A DNA stretch of 64,000 nucleotides from Ottowia thiooxydans DSM 14619 (lineage in GTDB: Bacteria > Pseudomonadota > Gammaproteobacteria > Burkholderiales > Burkholderiaceae_C): NCBI RefSeq assembly GCF_000422885.1, contig NZ_AUGX01000008.1:62001-126000 (forward strand), read 5' to 3'. The notes under the pieces are model-generated. The model was given only the letters and a program-made list of their open reading frames with translations. It had not been told where the DNA came from and did no database searches. A program made the position numbers and the translations under genes. Position 1 is the stretch's first letter. Each line of letters starts with the position of its first letter. Positions 44,169 through 52,312 of this stretch are shown piece after piece.

Positions 44169-45257
44169 ATGCTCATCACCGGAGTCAAGATATGGCCGTG
44201 TGTCCAATCCTTGAAAGATCAGGAGTGGAAATTCTCGCGTTCCAAGATCAGCCAGATATTTGGAAATATCCTGGAATTGACGGATGACGAGGGAAATTCT
44301 GGCTTCGGATACTTGCACGCCATTCCCGCGATCTCCACCGTTCATGGCGCTGCATTGGCCGCGCTTGAATGGATGGTGCCACTGCTCCAGGAGCGGCCAA
44401 TTGAAAGCCTCGCCGAAACCCTGGTCGAGATCGACAAAGCGATCGCGGGCAACACCACTGCCAAGGTGGCGATTGATATGGCGCTGCACGATCTGATGTC
44501 ACGACGCCACCAGGTCAGCCTGACAACTTTGCTGGGAGGCGTGCACCGCAAGCGCATCAAGCAGGCGCGTCTGCTGGCACTCAAGTCCCCGGCGGATATG
44601 GCCACGAACGCGGCGCGCGTCGTGCAGGAAGGGTTTGGCACCATCAAGCTGAAGTTCTCTGGCGATGAGGCTCAGGATATTGAACGAATCCGTGAAGTTC
44701 GCAGCGCGGTAGGAAGTGCCGTGGTGATCACTGTGGATCCTAATCAAGCCTACACAAGTAAAGGCTTTATCCGCGCGTTCTCGCGAATGGATAAGTACGA
44801 TATTGCGCTTGTAGAACAGCCGGTTCCTGCAGCTGATTGGAGCGGCCTCGCATTGATTACCCGTGCACTGCCGGTCGATATCGAGGCGGACGAGAGCGCG
44901 CAGACGGTAGAAGATGTCTTCAAGCTGGTAAGTGAGCGGGCAGTTGATGTGGTGAACATCAAGCTCACGAAAATCGGTGGGTTCAGGAATTTCATGCGGG
45001 CTGCGCAGATTTGCGAAGCGGGCGGTATTGATTGCCGGGTGGGTGCGATGTTCGGCCCTTCGCTGGTGCAAGCTGCTGGCGTTCACGCAGCGTGTTTACT
45101 GCGTTCTGATCGTCATGCCTCAGAGCTTTCTGAACACCTGCATCTGGATAACGACCCCTTCCAGGCCTTGAATGTCGAGAATGGCTACATTGAGCTGCCT
45201 GCCGGACATGGCATCGGAATGGGACTGCAAACCACTCAACCTGTGGAAACCGCATGA
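44169..45257 (+). CDS. mandelate racemase/muconate lactonizing enzyme-family protein
   Basis: A 362-residue enolase-superfamily enzyme. The KxK motif is Lys160/Lys162 (GTIKLKFSGD). Metal ligands are Asp190 (VDPNQAY), Glu216 (VEQPVP) and Asp241 (EADES), and Lys265/Lys268 (NIKLTKIGG) lies on the opposite face. This pattern belongs to the MLE subgroup (cycloisomerases, o-succinylbenzoate synthase, dipeptide epimerase). It abstracts a proton alpha to a carboxylate. The stop overlaps the next start by four bases, so it acts with the adjoining alpha/beta-hydrolase-fold protein, as lactonising enzymes often do with lactone hydrolases. Confidence 0.88.
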   Translation: MLITGVKIWPCVQSLKDQEWKFSRSKISQIFGNILELTDDEGNSGFGYLHAIPAISTVHGAALAALEWMVPLLQERPIESLAETLVEIDKAIAGNTTAKVAIDMALHDLMSRRHQVSLTTLLGGVHRKRIKQARLLALKSPADMATNAARVVQEGFGTIKLKFSGDEAQDIERIREVRSAVGSAVVITVDPNQAYTSKGFIRAFSRMDKYDIALVEQPVPAADWSGLALITRALPVDIEADESAQTVEDVFKLVSERAVDVVNIKLTKIGGFRNFMRAAQICEAGGIDCRVGAMFGPSLVQAAGVHAACLLRSDRHASELSEHLHLDNDPFQALNVENGYIELPAGHGIGMGLQTTQPVETA

Positions 45258-46183
45258 AGGCCTTCGACCCCTACGACACTCAGGACCTGGGCATCGCGGG
45301 TCTTGACCCTGGCCAGATGCTGGAAGTCCAGCACCGCAACCCCTTCTATGCCATCGCCTGGCCTGAACCCTTCGATCCACCTGAACAAGTGGCAGTCAAA
45401 GAGGGGATGGCAGATCTCCGTGACACCCGGCTTTGGTATTGGGACACCGGCGGCGAGGGCGAAGTCATCATTCTTATGCATGCAGCTACGCAAAGCTGCG
45501 AATCGTGGGCGTTTCAGCAACCTGTGTTCTCCAAGGCGGGCTACCGGGTGATTGCCTACTCACGGCGCGGCTACAGAAACTCGGACCTTGGAGACAAAGC
45601 CAACCCCGGCTGCGGTGCGCAAGATCTCAAAAATCTCATGGGATTTCTAGGTGTGAAGCGAGCCCACTTGGTGGGTGTGGCCCATGGGTCGTATTTCGCC
45701 CTTGACTTTGCGATTTCGTTTCCAGATCAGGTCCTGAGCCTTTGTCTGTCTTCCTCCATGCTGGGCATTACAGACTCTGACTATCGGGAGCTCTATGGCC
45801 TGTATCTGCCGAAGTATTTTGCGCAACTACCGCATGACTTTCAGGAGCTGGGGCCATCGTATAGGGCAGGATGTCCGGCGGGGGTGGCCTTCTGGAATGA
45901 GATCACTGAGAGAGCCAGGCCAGGTGGGCGAGTCATGCCCACGTTTCTTAGCAAGATGTCATGGGGCGAAGCGCGCGCTTTGCGAATGCCGGTTCTTTTG
46001 ATGACGGGTGATGCAGATCTGTACACCCCGCCCGCGGTGCTGCGTGTTCAGTCGGCCTGCATGCCTCAGGCAGAGTGCAAATTCATCAGTGAATCGGGGC
46101 ATTCTCCCAACTGGGAGCGGCCAGATGTCTTCAATGACTACGTCCTTGGTTTCATTGCCAAACACCAGTCCGCAAAAAGCTGA
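45254..46183 (+). CDS. alpha/beta-hydrolase-fold protein with nucleophile Ser replaced by Ala
   Basis: A 309-residue protein with the hydrolase fold (VIILMHAATQSCESWAFQQP, RVIAYSRRGYRNSD). Where the GxSxG nucleophile elbow should be it reads GVAHGS, with Ala143 (codon GCC, 45680-45682) in the nucleophile position. The acid (MTGDADLYTP) and His (ISESGHSPNW) of the triad remain. The first ~50 residues form an extra N-terminal segment. It is translationally coupled (ATGA) to the MLE-family gene. A normal esterase or lactonase mechanism is unlikely unless Ser146 stands in. Confidence 0.85.
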   Translation: MKAFDPYDTQDLGIAGLDPGQMLEVQHRNPFYAIAWPEPFDPPEQVAVKEGMADLRDTRLWYWDTGGEGEVIILMHAATQSCESWAFQQPVFSKAGYRVIAYSRRGYRNSDLGDKANPGCGAQDLKNLMGFLGVKRAHLVGVAHGSYFALDFAISFPDQVLSLCLSSSMLGITDSDYRELYGLYLPKYFAQLPHDFQELGPSYRAGCPAGVAFWNEITERARPGGRVMPTFLSKMSWGEARALRMPVLLMTGDADLYTPPAVLRVQSACMPQAECKFISESGHSPNWERPDVFNDYVLGFIAKHQSAKS

Positions 46184-46205
46184 ACCTGTTTGCTGCCCCT
46201 TTCTG

Positions 46206-46238
46206 GCCCTTTCCCAGTCGCTGTGGCTGGGGAAGGGC
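46206..46238. terminator. bidirectional hairpin between convergent genes
   Basis: GCCCTTTCCCAG pairs with CTGGGGAAGGGC (12 bp, one mismatch) around a nine-base loop, 22 bases after the plus-strand stop and about 65 before the minus-strand stop at 46304. Confidence 0.7.
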
Positions 46239-46303
46239 TGTGTGCATTAAGAGAGCCCCACTCGAGAAGGGCTTCATCATCCAATCAACAAAACCTATGG
46301 TGC

Positions 46304-47161
46304 TTATCCCACCAGCGCCCGGCCGTTGTCCAGCACCTTCTTACCGCGTTCGCGGACGAAGGCCTGGAAGCTGATCACATCGCCATCGCGCCAGAACTCG
46401 AAGCTCAAAGTCTCTCCAGGGAATACCGCAGAAGAGAATCGAACATCGAACGCGCGTAGGCGTTCTGGGGCGTAATTGAGCAGCTTGGATATGACCAGAC
46501 GTGCGCCTATGCCGTAGGTGCATAGCCCATGCAGAATGGGGCGCGGAAAGCCAGCGCGTGTGGCCGCTTCCGGGTCTACGTGCAGAGGGTTGCGGTCCAC
46601 GTTGAGCCGGTATAGCAGCGCGGCATCAAGGCGGGTGGCTGTGTCAACCACCAGGTCCGGCGCGCGTTCGGGAAGAGCGTGAGGCGTGAAGGTGGGCCCG
46701 AACGAATCCCCGAACCCGCCATCCGCACGGCAAAAGGAGGTTTGGACGATGGTCGCCAGTGCCTCGCCCGTGTCCGCGTTGGAGATGACACGTTCGACAT
46801 GGACCAAGGCGCCTTTGTCGGCGCCTTTGTCCTCAGCGCCTATCACCCGGGAATTGGCTACGAGATGACCGGCTGCAGGCAGGGGAGCGTGGAAGGTGAG
46901 CCGTTGCTCGCCATGAACCACCTTGCTGCGCGTGATGCCGGTGCGGGGGTCGACGGTCCATGCTCCCAGATGGCACAGCACTGCGGCCATGGTTGGTACC
47001 GCCTTGAGGTCTCGCTCATAGAAGAACGGCAGCTCCCGCACGTCCAACGGGTCGGCCCCAAAGCCTACGCTCATGGCGTAGAGCAGTGTTTCGCGGTCGG
47101 TATAGGTTTGATGCCGTGGCTCGAAAGTCCACTCTCTCAGGGCGCTGGCGTTCAAAGGCAT
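46304..47161 (-). CDS. MaoC-like (R)-enoyl-CoA hydratase, double hot-dog
   Basis: A 285-residue double hot-dog protein of the 2-enoyl-CoA hydratase 2 type found in peroxisomal MFE-2. The C-terminal hot-dog carries the hydratase-2 motif as YRLNVDRNPLHVDPEAA, with Asp189, Asn191 and His194 retained; the usual Ser-Gly before the Asp is Asn-Val. HGLCTYGIGAR follows as in the family. It adds water to a trans-2-enoyl-CoA to give the (R)-3-hydroxyacyl-CoA. It is 17 bases downstream of an SDR of the matching dehydrogenase type, so the pair reproduces two MFE-2 activities on separate chains. Confidence 0.88.
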   Translation of the reverse strand: MPLNASALREWTFEPRHQTYTDRETLLYAMSVGFGADPLDVRELPFFYERDLKAVPTMAAVLCHLGAWTVDPRTGITRSKVVHGEQRLTFHAPLPAAGHLVANSRVIGAEDKGADKGALVHVERVISNADTGEALATIVQTSFCRADGGFGDSFGPTFTPHALPERAPDLVVDTATRLDAALLYRLNVDRNPLHVDPEAATRAGFPRPILHGLCTYGIGARLVISKLLNYAPERLRAFDVRFSSAVFPGETLSFEFWRDGDVISFQAFVRERGKKVLDNGRALVG

Positions 47162-47178
47162 GGTGATTCTTCCGGTGC

Positions 47179-48108
47179 TTAAATCGCTTCCCAGCCCAAT
47201 ACGTTCTTGGTGCGTTCGGCAGGAGTGAAACTGCTTTGGAAGGCGGGCACCAGCATTTCGGCGAGCGTGCCGGGTGTCCAGCCTTCGCTGCGGTGCAGGG
47301 TGCGGACCGGGCGGGGCTGGTTGTAGAGGTAGACCTCATTGCCACGGGCGCCAAAAATCTGGCCGGTGACGTCCTTGGCAGCGTCTGAACACAGAAAGAC
47401 GGCCAGTGGAGCGATCTGTTCTGGGCGCGTGGTCTGGCGGCGCTTTTCGAGGTAGCGCTCCTGCTCTTCAGGTGACAGCCCAGGCACGCTCTCGATCATC
47501 CGGCTGAAGGCGTGTGGTGCGATGCAATTGGAGCGGACGCCAAAGCGAGCCATGTCCATGGAGATGGAGCGCGAAAGCCCTACGATGCCCATTTTGGCCG
47601 CAGCGTAATTGGCTTGGCCCACTGAGCCGATCAAGCCTGCGGTAGAGGTCATGTGGACGAGTGCTCCGCTGTTTTGCTCGCGGAAATGGCCTGCAGCCGC
47701 ACGAGCCATATTGAAAGCCCCGAACAGGTGCACACGCATCACGGTTTCAAAGTCTGATGGCTCCATCTTGTGGAATATGGAATCACGCAAGATGCCTGCG
47801 CTGTGTACGACGGCATCAATCCGCCCGAAGGTGGAAACCGCACGTTCGACAATACCGCTGGCAGACTCCCACTCCGCCACACTGCCGCCATCCGCGATCG
47901 CCTGGCCGCCAGCGGCCTTGATTTCTGCCACCACTTCGTCGGCAGGCGAGGTGCCGCTGCTCTCGCCATTGAGAGAAACGCCCAGGTCGTTCACGATCAC
48001 GCGAGCCCCTTGCCGCGCGGCCTCAAGGGCGACTCCTTTGCCAACGCCGCCGCCGGCGCCGGTCACGATCACGACTTTGTCCTTGAGCAATTGTGTGGGG
48101 GTGGTCAT
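47179..48108 (-). CDS. (R)-3-hydroxyacyl-CoA dehydrogenase-type SDR (HSD17B4-like)
   Basis: A 309-residue SDR whose pattern matches the dehydrogenase domain of MFE-2: VVIVTGAGGGVGKGVAL (13-29), VNDLG after beta-2, the long insert with GTSPADEVVAEIKAAGG, HSAGILRDSIFHKM, Ser155, Tyr168 and Lys172 (YAAAK). The C-terminal ~60 residues extend beyond an ordinary SDR. It oxidises the (R)-3-hydroxyacyl-CoA made by the downstream MaoC protein. It is divergent from a LysR gene (158-base gap) that probably controls the pair. Confidence 0.88.
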   Translation of the reverse strand: MTTPTQLLKDKVVIVTGAGGGVGKGVALEAARQGARVIVNDLGVSLNGESSGTSPADEVVAEIKAAGGQAIADGGSVAEWESASGIVERAVSTFGRIDAVVHSAGILRDSIFHKMEPSDFETVMRVHLFGAFNMARAAAGHFREQNSGALVHMTSTAGLIGSVGQANYAAAKMGIVGLSRSISMDMARFGVRSNCIAPHAFSRMIESVPGLSPEEQERYLEKRRQTTRPEQIAPLAVFLCSDAAKDVTGQIFGARGNEVYLYNQPRPVRTLHRSEGWTPGTLAEMLVPAFQSSFTPAERTKNVLGWEAI

Positions 48109-48266
48109 GGCAGTTGCCTCCTATATATGCAGTCAGTGTCCTGTTGGACGGGATAGCCTTGGATTCTGCGGGTATGCACGGGGGGCAAGCCTTGCTTTTT
48201 CAACCGTCTGACATAATAAAAACTCATGTTAGGTTTCGTCCGGCATCCACCCTTAACGAATTGCTC
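48109..48266. promoter_or_regulatory. divergent promoter region, SDR-MaoC pair / LysR gene
   Basis: 158 bases between divergent starts, with an A/T-rich core (GACATAATAAAAACTCATG, about 48208-48226) suitable for promoters. LysR autoregulation from this region is expected by arrangement; I cannot define the T-N11-A box with confidence. Confidence 0.35.
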
Positions 48267-49184
48267 ATGAGCCGACGCATCCCGCCTCTAAACCCTTTGC
48301 GTGTCTTCGAAGTCGCTGCCAGAACACAGAATCTGACCTTGGCAGCGGAGGAATTGCACGTCACGCAATCTGCCGCCAGCCGGCAGATCGTGGTTTTGGA
48401 GAATTACCTTGGGATACAGCTGTTTCGGCGCGAGCGCCATGGCGTGTCGCTCACGCGTGCGGGTGCCCGCTACGCGGCGCAGGTCCTGCCGGCCTTTGAG
48501 ATGATTGCTGAAGCTACCAAGGCTTTGACCAAAGGAACCAGCCAAGGGCCGCTGCGGGTGCGTACTTACACCACCTTCGCGGCCAAGTGGCTGATCCCAA
48601 GGCTCGGGGAGTTCCGTGCGCTGCATCCCAGCATCGAGGTGCGTATCTCCAACGATGTTCCGGACGTAGATTTTGACCGAGACCCCGTGGATGTAGCCAT
48701 TCAGTTCGGCAATGGGCAGTGGAAGGGCGTGCAGACCGACCTGATGTTTCACGATGAAATTGAGCCTGTATGTTCACCACGTTTTCTGGCACTCCATGCT
48801 CCGGAGGCCAAATACCCGCATTCCTTGCTGCGCCAGCGATTGCTGGTGTCTCGCTACCGGCGAAACGATTGGGATGAATGGCTGCGCGCGAGCGAGCTGG
48901 CAGAGGAAGCGGCCCAGGCTGAACGCATGGATTTCGGCAGTACGCTTTTGTGCTGGCAAGCTGCAGCGGACGGACTGGGTACGGCTATTGGGCAAACGGA
49001 GCTGTTGTCCGGCGAGTTCGCGTCAGGCCATTTGCTACGTCCATTTTCCAAGCCCTTGCTGAGTTCACGTGCGTACTACCTTGTTCGGCCGCAGGCACAA
49101 AGGGAAACCCACAAGGTGGGCGTGTTCAGGGACTGGCTTTTGTCAGTATGCGAGCCGGTACAGACGCGCCAGCAAACACAGTAA
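48267..49184 (+). CDS. LysR-family regulator, GcvA-like subgroup
   Basis: 305 residues from the ATG at 48267 (MSRRIPPLNPLRVFEVAAR). The opening PPLNPLRVFEVAARTQNLTLAAEEL in two parts, VTQSAASRQI as recognition helix, and LGIQLFRRERHGVSLT are GcvA-type features. The effector domain includes LRVRTYTTFAAKWLIPRL and VRISNDVPDVDFDRDPVDVAI. Frames extend upstream to 48093 but into the SDR gene. It most likely regulates the divergent SDR-MaoC operon. Confidence 0.9.
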   Translation: MSRRIPPLNPLRVFEVAARTQNLTLAAEELHVTQSAASRQIVVLENYLGIQLFRRERHGVSLTRAGARYAAQVLPAFEMIAEATKALTKGTSQGPLRVRTYTTFAAKWLIPRLGEFRALHPSIEVRISNDVPDVDFDRDPVDVAIQFGNGQWKGVQTDLMFHDEIEPVCSPRFLALHAPEAKYPHSLLRQRLLVSRYRRNDWDEWLRASELAEEAAQAERMDFGSTLLCWQAAADGLGTAIGQTELLSGEFASGHLLRPFSKPLLSSRAYYLVRPQAQRETHKVGVFRDWLLSVCEPVQTRQQTQ

Positions 49185-49223
49185 AACGCGTTCAGACCTT
49201 TGCAGTGCGCGTATCCATGGAAG

Positions 49224-50066
49224 TTAGCTGAACCAGTTGTCCAGCCACTTGTTCACCGCTTCTGCTTGCTCAAACTGAACCCAGTGCCCCGCATCGCGCA
49301 CATAGTGGGCCTCGCGGTTTAGGCGGCCCTGCACCAGCGCTACGGCAGCTTCTTCTGGCACCGCAGTCACATCGTGCTCGCCCCAGAGGGCTAGCACGGG
49401 CATGCTGAGAGACTTCATCGCCTCGATCAACACAGGTTTGCGCGACCAGTTCTTGCTCCGCGTGCGCGTGTGCTTGGCTGAAGTCTCGTGCACTTCCAGT
49501 GCGAGCGCATCAATGCTCACCGGATCGTGCAGCATGAACGCGGCCAGGTTGTGACGAAGCGCGGCGTGTCGCTCTGTGTCTCCCAGGCCGCGCCATTCGA
49601 CCATGTCGACCTGCTGGCGGCGAGTGCCGCCATGTCCGCCCGGTCCCAGCAAGGCCAGCCGCTGCACATGTCCGCGATGGACTGCCAGGCTCCCCGCAAC
49701 CAAGCCACCAAACGAAAAGCCTGCCAGATCCACGGGTGTTTGCTCACCGATCAGGGCATTCAGGCTGTCCGCCAAGGCTTTTACCAGCCGTTCCAGCAGC
49801 ATGGGGTCACGCGGATCGCCCGGCAGCGTATCTGAATCGCCGTAGCCTGGCATATCTGGCACCCACACGGTGTGCCGGGGAGTCAATGCTTCAATATTGC
49901 GGACCCAGTGCCGCCATGATCCATGGCCACCATGCAGCAGCACAAGCGGTGGTCCATTTCCCCAAGCTCGCCAGGCCACATTGCCAGAGGGAAGGTGCAC
50001 GTCTTCACGCCGAGCGGTGGCGGCCATGCGGGTAAGGATGTCTTCGCTTGATTGGGAGATCGTCAT
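49224..50066 (-). CDS. alpha/beta hydrolase
   Basis: 280 residues. Oxyanion segment LVLLHGGHGSWRHW, PDMPGYGDSD, nucleophile elbow AGFSFGG, acid in LWGEHDVTAV and His in RDAGHWVQFEQ give a complete Ser-Asp-His triad. The pattern is like meta-cleavage-product hydrolases and related C-C or ester hydrolases. It lies 133 bases downstream of an ADP-forming ligase gene on the same strand, with a hairpin between, and may be only partly cotranscribed with it. Confidence 0.88.
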   Translation of the reverse strand: MTISQSSEDILTRMAATARREDVHLPSGNVAWRAWGNGPPLVLLHGGHGSWRHWVRNIEALTPRHTVWVPDMPGYGDSDTLPGDPRDPMLLERLVKALADSLNALIGEQTPVDLAGFSFGGLVAGSLAVHRGHVQRLALLGPGGHGGTRRQQVDMVEWRGLGDTERHAALRHNLAAFMLHDPVSIDALALEVHETSAKHTRTRSKNWSRKPVLIEAMKSLSMPVLALWGEHDVTAVPEEAAVALVQGRLNREAHYVRDAGHWVQFEQAEAVNKWLDNWFS

Positions 50067-50153
50067 CTCAGTATTTCATAACTCTTCGCGTCAATCGCAT
50101 CGCGGAGCAGGGCGCTGCGAACGATTTTCTAACTTGCTTTCAAGAGTAGAAAT

Positions 50154-50171
50154 CCGTTCGGGCTCGAACGG
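50154..50171. repeat. 18-bp palindrome (CCGTTCG repeat family)
   Basis: CCGTTCG and CGAACGG flank GGCT. The left half plus GGCT is identical to segments at 13521-13532 and 60034-60044. It lies between two minus-strand genes and could end transcription from the ligase gene or be a copy of a small dispersed repeat. Confidence 0.5.
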
Positions 50172-50199
50172 TGTCTATCGGTCAAGAGGTAACTTGGCA

Positions 50200-52299
50200 T
50201 CACGGACGCGTTAATTTTAAAACCAACGCATCCACAGCCAGCACCCCTTGCCCTTCGGGCATCACCAGCAGGGGATTGACTTCAGCTTCGGAAATGCCTG
50301 TGTCTGGTTGCATCGCCAATTCGGACAACGCAGACACCGCAGCGGCCAGGGCTTCCAGATCACCACGCGGTTTCCCGCGCAGCCCCCGCACGCTTGCAAG
50401 AGAGCGTACCTCGTCCACCATTTCCCGGGCAGTCTCGATGCTGACGGGCGCGAGCCGGATGCTCCGATCTTTGGCCACTTCTGCCCAGATCCCACCGGCC
50501 GCCAACATGACGATCGGACCTGCTTCAGGATCCACGCGGTAGCCCACCAGAACTTCGGCCAACCCTTTGACCATGGGTTGTATCAAGGCTTCATCACAGG
50601 CAATGCCCGGGGCATGTTGCGCGAGATTTTGCTTCAGGGTTAGTAGTGCGGCAGCCAACTCCTCCTGGTTGGAGATGCCCAGAACCACGCCACCCACTTC
50701 GGTCTTGTGCGGGATCTCCGCAGAACATACCTTGGCCACCACGGGAAAGCCAAAGGGCAGCGGTGCGGGCGGTGCGCTCAATCGGATGGTGGCGGCCGGT
50801 GCATGGGGTACACCAAGGGCATCGAGTACGCCGTAGGCTTCGGCCTCGCTGATGGGGCGAGGTGGCGTAGCAGATGCCTTTTGGGTGGCTGCGGGGGTGC
50901 CAAGCGGGCGCCGTGCCGCGATGGCTGCAATGGCATCGGCGCACGTTTCCGGTGAGCGAAAGCAGGGTATTCCGGCGCTGGTCAGCTTGGCCAGGGCGCC
51001 AGGCGCATCAGGTACCAGCATGGCCGCCAGCGGTCGCTTGTGACTGGCATGGTCGAGCAATGGCTGAACGGCAAGATCGGGTTGGAATCGAGCGGACGAT
51101 CCCACCACGCTCACCACGAGGTCGAACTCCGGCGCATCCAGCAAGATATCCAGGGTGGCCTTCATCACGTCATAGCGCGTGCCGGCCAAAGTCAAATCGA
51201 GCACACGGCCAGGATTGGTGGCCACCCCTGCGGCCGCCAAACGCGCCAGCGTGGCAGGCGTTGCGTGCGTGACATCTATTCCACGCACGCCTAGTTGATC
51301 GACCACCATGGCGGAACCACCGCCGGTCGTTGTGACCACACCCACGCGCAGCGGTCTGCGCGGTGTTCCCGGTGGGGGCAGCGGAAACCGGCGCGCGAGA
51401 GGAAGAGTTTCCAGCAAGGTCTCGAACTGATCGACCCGGGCGATCCCTAAGTCTTTCAGGAAAGCATCTGCTACGTCGTCCTCGCCGGCAATGGCGCCGG
51501 TGTGGGTAGCAGCCATCTCAGCTGCCGCTGAAGAGCGCCCCAGCTTATAGGCGATCACCGGTTTTCCGCGTCGTGCGGCCTCGCGCGCAAAGGCCTGGAG
51601 CTTGGCGCCATGGCGCAGGCTTTCGATGAAGAGCAAATAACCGTCGATAGAGGGGTCGTCCAGCGTGGCTTGGCAAATCTCGCCAATGCTTAGGTCCACT
51701 TCGCTTCCTACGGAAACCATACCGGCGAAGCCCACGCCGCGCGCCTTGCCTCGCGAGACCAGGGCGCCCAGCATGCTGCCGCTATGAGAGGCAACGAACA
51801 GCCGGCCAACTGGCACGTCGGGTTCGGCAAAGGCCGCATTGGCGGTCAGCATGAGCCCGGTACTGGCGCGAACAACGCCCAGACTGCTGGGCCCCAACAA
51901 TCGGGTGCGGCTACCAGCGACCAGCGCACGCAAAGCTTCTTCGCGGGCTACCCCTTCGGGGCCGGATTCAGAAAACCCGCTGGCCAGCACCGTGACCAGA
52001 GGCACGCCGAGCATCACGCACTGGCCTACCACCTCCAGCACGGTGTCCGTGGGAGTCATTACAAACACGTGGTCCGGTACTTCCGGCAGCGCTTCCAGGC
52101 TGGGCCAGGCCGGAGCATCCTGCACTAGGGTGCGCTTGGCATTGATGGGGTAGATGCGGCCTTGAAATCCGGCTCTGCGCAGGAATTGCTGAGGCCGGCC
52201 GGCGGTTTTTCCGGGATCATCGGAGGCCCCTACCAGCGCCACGCTGGCAGGACTCAATAACGCAGACATCAGTCGATCGGGAGAAAAGCGGTCATTCAT
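50200..52299 (-). CDS. ADP-forming acyl-CoA synthetase (acetate-CoA ligase family), copy 3
   Basis: 699 residues from the ATG at 52297-52299 (MNDRFSPDRLMSALLSP). CoA-binding domain (LSPASVALVGASDDPGKTAG), phospho-His motif ATHTGAIAGED, and ATP-grasp domain with VCSAEIPHKTEVGGV. Same reaction as copies 1 and 2, but the most divergent of the three in motif wording. The dehydrogenase gene upstream ends 13 bases before it, so acid activation and alpha,beta-dehydrogenation are cotranscribed here. Confidence 0.9.
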   Translation of the reverse strand: MNDRFSPDRLMSALLSPASVALVGASDDPGKTAGRPQQFLRRAGFQGRIYPINAKRTLVQDAPAWPSLEALPEVPDHVFVMTPTDTVLEVVGQCVMLGVPLVTVLASGFSESGPEGVAREEALRALVAGSRTRLLGPSSLGVVRASTGLMLTANAAFAEPDVPVGRLFVASHSGSMLGALVSRGKARGVGFAGMVSVGSEVDLSIGEICQATLDDPSIDGYLLFIESLRHGAKLQAFAREAARRGKPVIAYKLGRSSAAAEMAATHTGAIAGEDDVADAFLKDLGIARVDQFETLLETLPLARRFPLPPPGTPRRPLRVGVVTTTGGGSAMVVDQLGVRGIDVTHATPATLARLAAAGVATNPGRVLDLTLAGTRYDVMKATLDILLDAPEFDLVVSVVGSSARFQPDLAVQPLLDHASHKRPLAAMLVPDAPGALAKLTSAGIPCFRSPETCADAIAAIAARRPLGTPAATQKASATPPRPISEAEAYGVLDALGVPHAPAATIRLSAPPAPLPFGFPVVAKVCSAEIPHKTEVGGVVLGISNQEELAAALLTLKQNLAQHAPGIACDEALIQPMVKGLAEVLVGYRVDPEAGPIVMLAAGGIWAEVAKDRSIRLAPVSIETAREMVDEVRSLASVRGLRGKPRGDLEALAAAVSALSELAMQPDTGISEAEVNPLLVMPEGQGVLAVDALVLKLTRP

Positions 52300-52312
52300 G
52301 CAGGTGTCCACT

